This document shows, one piece after another, positions 7,401-8,403 of a stretch of DNA of 8,403 bases (positions within the stretch are counted from its first letter, which is position 1; every line of letters starts with the position of its first letter). This DNA is from CAYOPZ01 sp964406005 (GTDB lineage Bacteria; Bacteroidota; Bacteroidia; Bacteroidales; SM23-62). The notes beneath the pieces were generated by a model that had not been told where the DNA came from, did not search any database, and saw nothing but the letters and a program-made list of their open reading frames with translations. The position numbers and the translations under genes were made by a program. The DNA lies in assembly GCA_964406005.1 (NCBI GenBank), contig CAYOPZ010000059.1, positions 1-8,403 on the forward strand, written 5' to 3'.

Positions 7401-7850
7401 CTGACGGACTGCCAGGTGGATACCGATCTGTCCCTGCTGTTCCCCGACACCTACGTTGAAAATCCTGTGGAAAGGCTCCGGCTTTACAGGATACTCGACA
7501 ATATCAAAAATAATGAACGTCTGACCGCTTTTGAAAAGGAAATGGAAGACCGGTTCGGCCCGGTTCCGGGTGCATCCAAGGAACTGATGAACGTGGTCCG
7601 CCTGCGCTGGAGAGCCATTGAGCTCGGGTTTGAAAAGATCATACTGAAAAAGGAGCGCATGGTAATTCATTTCATTTCCGATCCCGGATCCGTTTACTTT
7701 TCATCGCCACTTTTCAGGAAAATTATAGATTTTGTCCAGCAGAACGGAAATCAGTTCAGGATGAAGGAATCGGGAGGCAGGCTAATTCTTGCGAAAAACG
7801 GTGTTGCATCCGTAACGGAAGCCATCGAAATCCTTAATAATTTTCCTTGA
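4491..7850 (+). CDS. mfd: Transcription-repair coupling factor Mfd
   Basis: Mfd binds RNA polymerase stalled at DNA lesions, translocates on upstream DNA to displace it, and recruits UvrA for nucleotide excision repair. At 1119 residues it is full length. Domains in order: an N-terminal UvrB-like module (about 1-350) with a degenerate Walker region (LKGLAGSSPALIAAS) and the YEPGQYSIRGSIVDVF segment; a CarD-like RNA polymerase interaction domain from about 430 (LQPGDYVVHTDHGIGQFGG); a RecG-like translocase with Walker A GDVGFGKT (588-595), Walker B DEEQ (689-692), the TATPIPRTL motif and motif VI HQLRGRVGR (857-865); and a C-terminal TRCF domain (about 970-1090). The only plausible start is TTG at 4491: an in-frame TAA lies at 4476-4478, no ATG follows until well inside the first domain, and EPPELLSAYNRLDQV fits the usual N-terminus. 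The stop TGA (7848-7850) lies within the terminal TTGA of the adjacent IS element, so the element may supply it. Confidence 0.96.
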   Translation: MEPPELLSAYNRLDQVKALHKWCEKPGSQVIHLKGLAGSSPALIAASCLTETVRSHVFILPDRETAAYFHNDLVNFSSPVSTYFYPSSYRRSVQYSRKNTDNIVRRTEVLKKIEEDDGPKAIVTFPEALVEKTFSRNFLNKNTFDVRTGDRLSHSFLADFLASCQFQLEDFVYEPGQYSIRGSIVDVFSFSAKFPYRIDFSGQEVDSIRSFDIENQISVEKHDRISLVPDVNMLQAKDPRTIESMIAFADYPDSDTIWWADDLAWVRDRMDDIVSRTPRSGRDADEPGNEVNKPETLVGGKTFTAGLGSKPLIEFGRQVLFTPDSSLSFNCQPQPAFRKNFEILADDLLERAGNGYQTYILSDNRRQIDRLHAIFEDIRPGIEFRTIPTSLHEGFIDHELRICLYTDHQIFDRYHRYRLQEQFTRRESLTMRELTELQPGDYVVHTDHGIGQFGGLEKINLHGIEQEAVKLVYKDLDTLYVSIHSLHRISKFKGKDNQPPRVYKLGTGAWQKLKNSTKKKVKDIARELITLYARRKAQKGFSFSADSYLQDELEASFIYEDTEDQLAATREMKQGMEAEFPMDRLICGDVGFGKTEIAVRGAFKAVSDSKQVAVLVPTTILALQHYRTFRERLHDFPCTVDLISRLKNPAARKKTIADLESGKTDIVIGTHRLLSRDVKFKDLGLLIIDEEQKFGVAMKEKLKQMKLNVDTLTLTATPIPRTLQMSLMGARDLSIIRTPPPNRYPIVTELHSFNEDIIREAIYFEVSRNGQAFFIHNRIDNITGVEETVRRICPDVSTAVAHGRMEGSRLEKIMLNFIEGQYDVLISTTIIESGLDIPNANTIIINNAHHFGLSDLHQLRGRVGRSNRKAFCYLLAPPAALQTPEARRRLKAIEEFSELGSGLNIAMQDLDIRGAGNLLGAEQSGFIAEIGFETYHRILDEALLELKENEYKDLFRTEESTGEKKGDIQYLTDCQVDTDLSLLFPDTYVENPVERLRLYRILDNIKNNERLTAFEKEMEDRFGPVPGASKELMNVVRLRWRAIELGFEKIILKKERMVIHFISDPGSVYFSSPLFRKIIDFVQQNGNQFRMKESGGRLILAKNGVASVTEAIEILNNFP

Positions 7851-7962
7851 CTTCCTCCCCTCCGTAAACGAAGGGGATTCCTTGCAGGAACCCTAAAAGG
7901 TTTCCACTGGCTTCTATGAAGCCACGGGCAGTACTTCCTCACGGGTTCCTGCAGGTTCCTGC
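7847..7962 (-). ncRNA. Candidate omega-RNA (reRNA) scaffold at the tnpB 3' end
   Basis: TnpB proteins use a guide RNA transcribed from the right end of their element, overlapping the tnpB 3' end. Here the minus strand contains, in order, TGCAGGAACCC (7953-7943), a TGGCTTC/GAAGCCA hairpin (arms 7924-7918 and 7914-7908) around the tnpB stop codon, GGGTTCCTGCA (7893-7883) closing a perfect 11-base-pair long-range stem with the first arm, and the terminal hairpin (7876-7857) followed by AGGAAGTCAA. The guide would be whatever follows the element, here GGAAAATTATTAAGGATTTC (7846-7827), antisense to the end of mfd. A 10-base tandem repeat (GGTTCCTGC at 7944-7952 and 7954-7962) allows the long stem to form in two registers. 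The 5' end of the RNA is a guess. Structure is visible; transcription is inferred. Confidence 0.5.
7857..7876 (-). repeat. Subterminal hairpin at the IS right end
   Basis: On the minus strand CCCCTTCG (7876-7869) pairs with CGGAGGGG (7864-7857) around the loop TTTA (7868-7865). The only imperfect pair is T/G (7871 with 7862), which becomes a G-U wobble in RNA, giving a continuous 8-pair stem. In IS200/IS605 elements the hairpin here is the TnpA recognition structure in single-stranded DNA and also the 3'-terminal hairpin of the omega-RNA scaffold. It lies 10 bases inside the element terminus, the usual spacing. Confidence 0.75.
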
Positions 7963-8403
7963 TGCCGACCGCCACTGCGGTTCGCTTGACAGGCCATCCC
8001 CGTCTGCCCGACGGTTAGTATGTTTATGGCAGCATTCACATCTGCATGCTGCTCATTTCCACATTGCAAACAAACAAAATCGGATTGTGATTTCCTGTTC
8101 TCCTTTGCCGTGTATCCACAACCGGAGCACCTCTGGGAGGAATAGCGGTATTCAACCTCAACAAGGCTGCCCCCCTGCCAGTCAAGCTTGTAGCCAAGCT
8201 GGCGCCTGAACTCAAACCATCCCTGGTCAAGGATGGATTTGTTCAGCCCGGATTTGGCACCCACACTCCTGCCAGGTGCTTCCATTGTCCCCCGGGCCGA
8301 GGCACTCATGCCCCTGATGTTCAACCCCTCTATCATTGTCCCGTCCGGGAAGGCGGCAAAACACCTTATCCCTGCGTCTATACCTATTTCACTATCTGAA
8401 GGG
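7914..8403 (-). CDS. tnpB: TnpB-family RNA-guided nuclease, C-terminal part, with apparent internal deletion
   Basis: This is the ancestor-type relative of Cas12, which cuts DNA guided by an omega-RNA and promotes retention of its element. The open frame enters from the right edge (bases 8402-8400) and ends at TAG (7916-7914), giving 162 visible codons. RuvC-I is seen as GIDAGIRCFA (Asp at 8378-8376), RuvC-II as MIEGLNIRGMSAS (Glu at 8330-8328), then the conserved AKSGLNKSILDQGWFEFRRQLGYK, a Cys4 zinc finger CSGC...CLQC, and RuvC-III HADVNAAINIL (Asp at 8042-8040). Only 16 residues separate the RuvC-I Asp from the RuvC-II Glu, against roughly 85 in characterised TnpBs, so the helical linker seems deleted in frame. 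The family call is secure. Activity is doubtful, since the three acidic residues remain but the fold between them is gone. The N-terminal domains lie outside the window. Confidence 0.88.
   Translation of the reverse strand, partial: PSDSEIGIDAGIRCFAAFPDGTMIEGLNIRGMSASARGTMEAPGRSVGAKSGLNKSILDQGWFEFRRQLGYKLDWQGGSLVEVEYRYSSQRCSGCGYTAKENRKSQSDFVCLQCGNEQHADVNAAINILTVGQTGMACQANRSGGRQQEPAGTREEVLPVAS

Larger units (their letters stand above)
7847..8403 (-). mobile_element. IS200/IS605-superfamily (IS1341-like) element, right end and part of tnpB; left end outside window
   Basis: Read leftward, the element ends AGGAAGTCAA (7856-7847) just after a subterminal hairpin, the organisation of IS200/IS605 right ends. 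These elements have no terminal inverted repeats and make no target duplication, and none is seen. The encoded protein is TnpB. No tnpA is visible; it may lie beyond the right edge, or be absent as in IS1341-type elements. The boundary at 7847 is inferred from the TCAA end and could be off by a few bases. The element lies tail-to-tail with mfd. Confidence 0.82.

Noticed and set aside
7944..7962. Short direct repeat considered as the start of a CRISPR array
   Set aside because: Only two 9-base copies with a 1-base gap, inside tnpB, with no spacer-length periodicity anywhere in the window.
8300..8403. Nuclease-dead TnpB-like repressor (TldR-type domestication)
   Set aside because: Those proteins lose the RuvC acidic residues. 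Here the three putative acidic residues and the zinc finger remain, and the element end is intact, so a deletion copy of a transposon gene fits better.

Overview
The window looks like chromosomal DNA from a member of the Bacteroidetes (Bacteroidota). Three things point there. The 16S rRNA start reads GATGAACGCTAGCGGC, the form usual in that phylum. The rRNA promoter matches the Bacteroidetes consensus (TTTG, about 20 bp, TAnnTTTG) and not -35/-10 boxes. The genes lack Shine-Dalgarno sites and their proteins read like Bacteroidetes orthologues. Genus or species cannot be assigned.

Layout. (1) Bases 1-43 are the 5' end of a 16S rRNA gene on the minus strand, running off the left edge. Bases 44-256 hold its leader, with a boxA-like antitermination site and one or two Bacteroidetes-type promoters. 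(2) Diverging from it on the plus strand is a tight three-gene cluster at 335-2990: a polyprenol-phosphate mannosyltransferase-like GT2 enzyme, dihydroorotase (pyrC, 4-base overlap), and a small lipoprotein that resembles the C-terminal part of GldN/PorN. (3) A long nested palindrome (3000-3080) and a smaller hairpin (3103-3131) separate this cluster from a convergent aspartate kinase gene (minus, 3125-4390). (4) A 100-base divergent intergenic region precedes mfd (4491-7850, plus), the full-length transcription-repair coupling factor, which apparently starts at TTG. (5) From 7847 to the right edge lies the right end of an IS200/IS605-type (IS1341-like) element on the minus strand: terminal TCAA, subterminal hairpin, a likely omega-RNA region and the C-terminal part of tnpB.

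The cellular genes are housekeeping functions: glycan donor synthesis, pyrimidine synthesis, aspartate-family amino acid synthesis and DNA repair. They do not form one pathway. The unusual part is the right end. The element abuts mfd so closely that the mfd TGA stop falls inside the element's terminal TCAA. The tnpB frame seems to have lost most of the segment between RuvC-I and RuvC-II. The predicted omega-RNA would carry a guide copied from the 3' end of mfd. I found no CRISPR array, tRNA, defence cluster or clearly new multi-gene system.

Both edges fall inside sequences that are usually multicopy (rRNA operon and IS element), so the window may be a whole contig broken at repeats.
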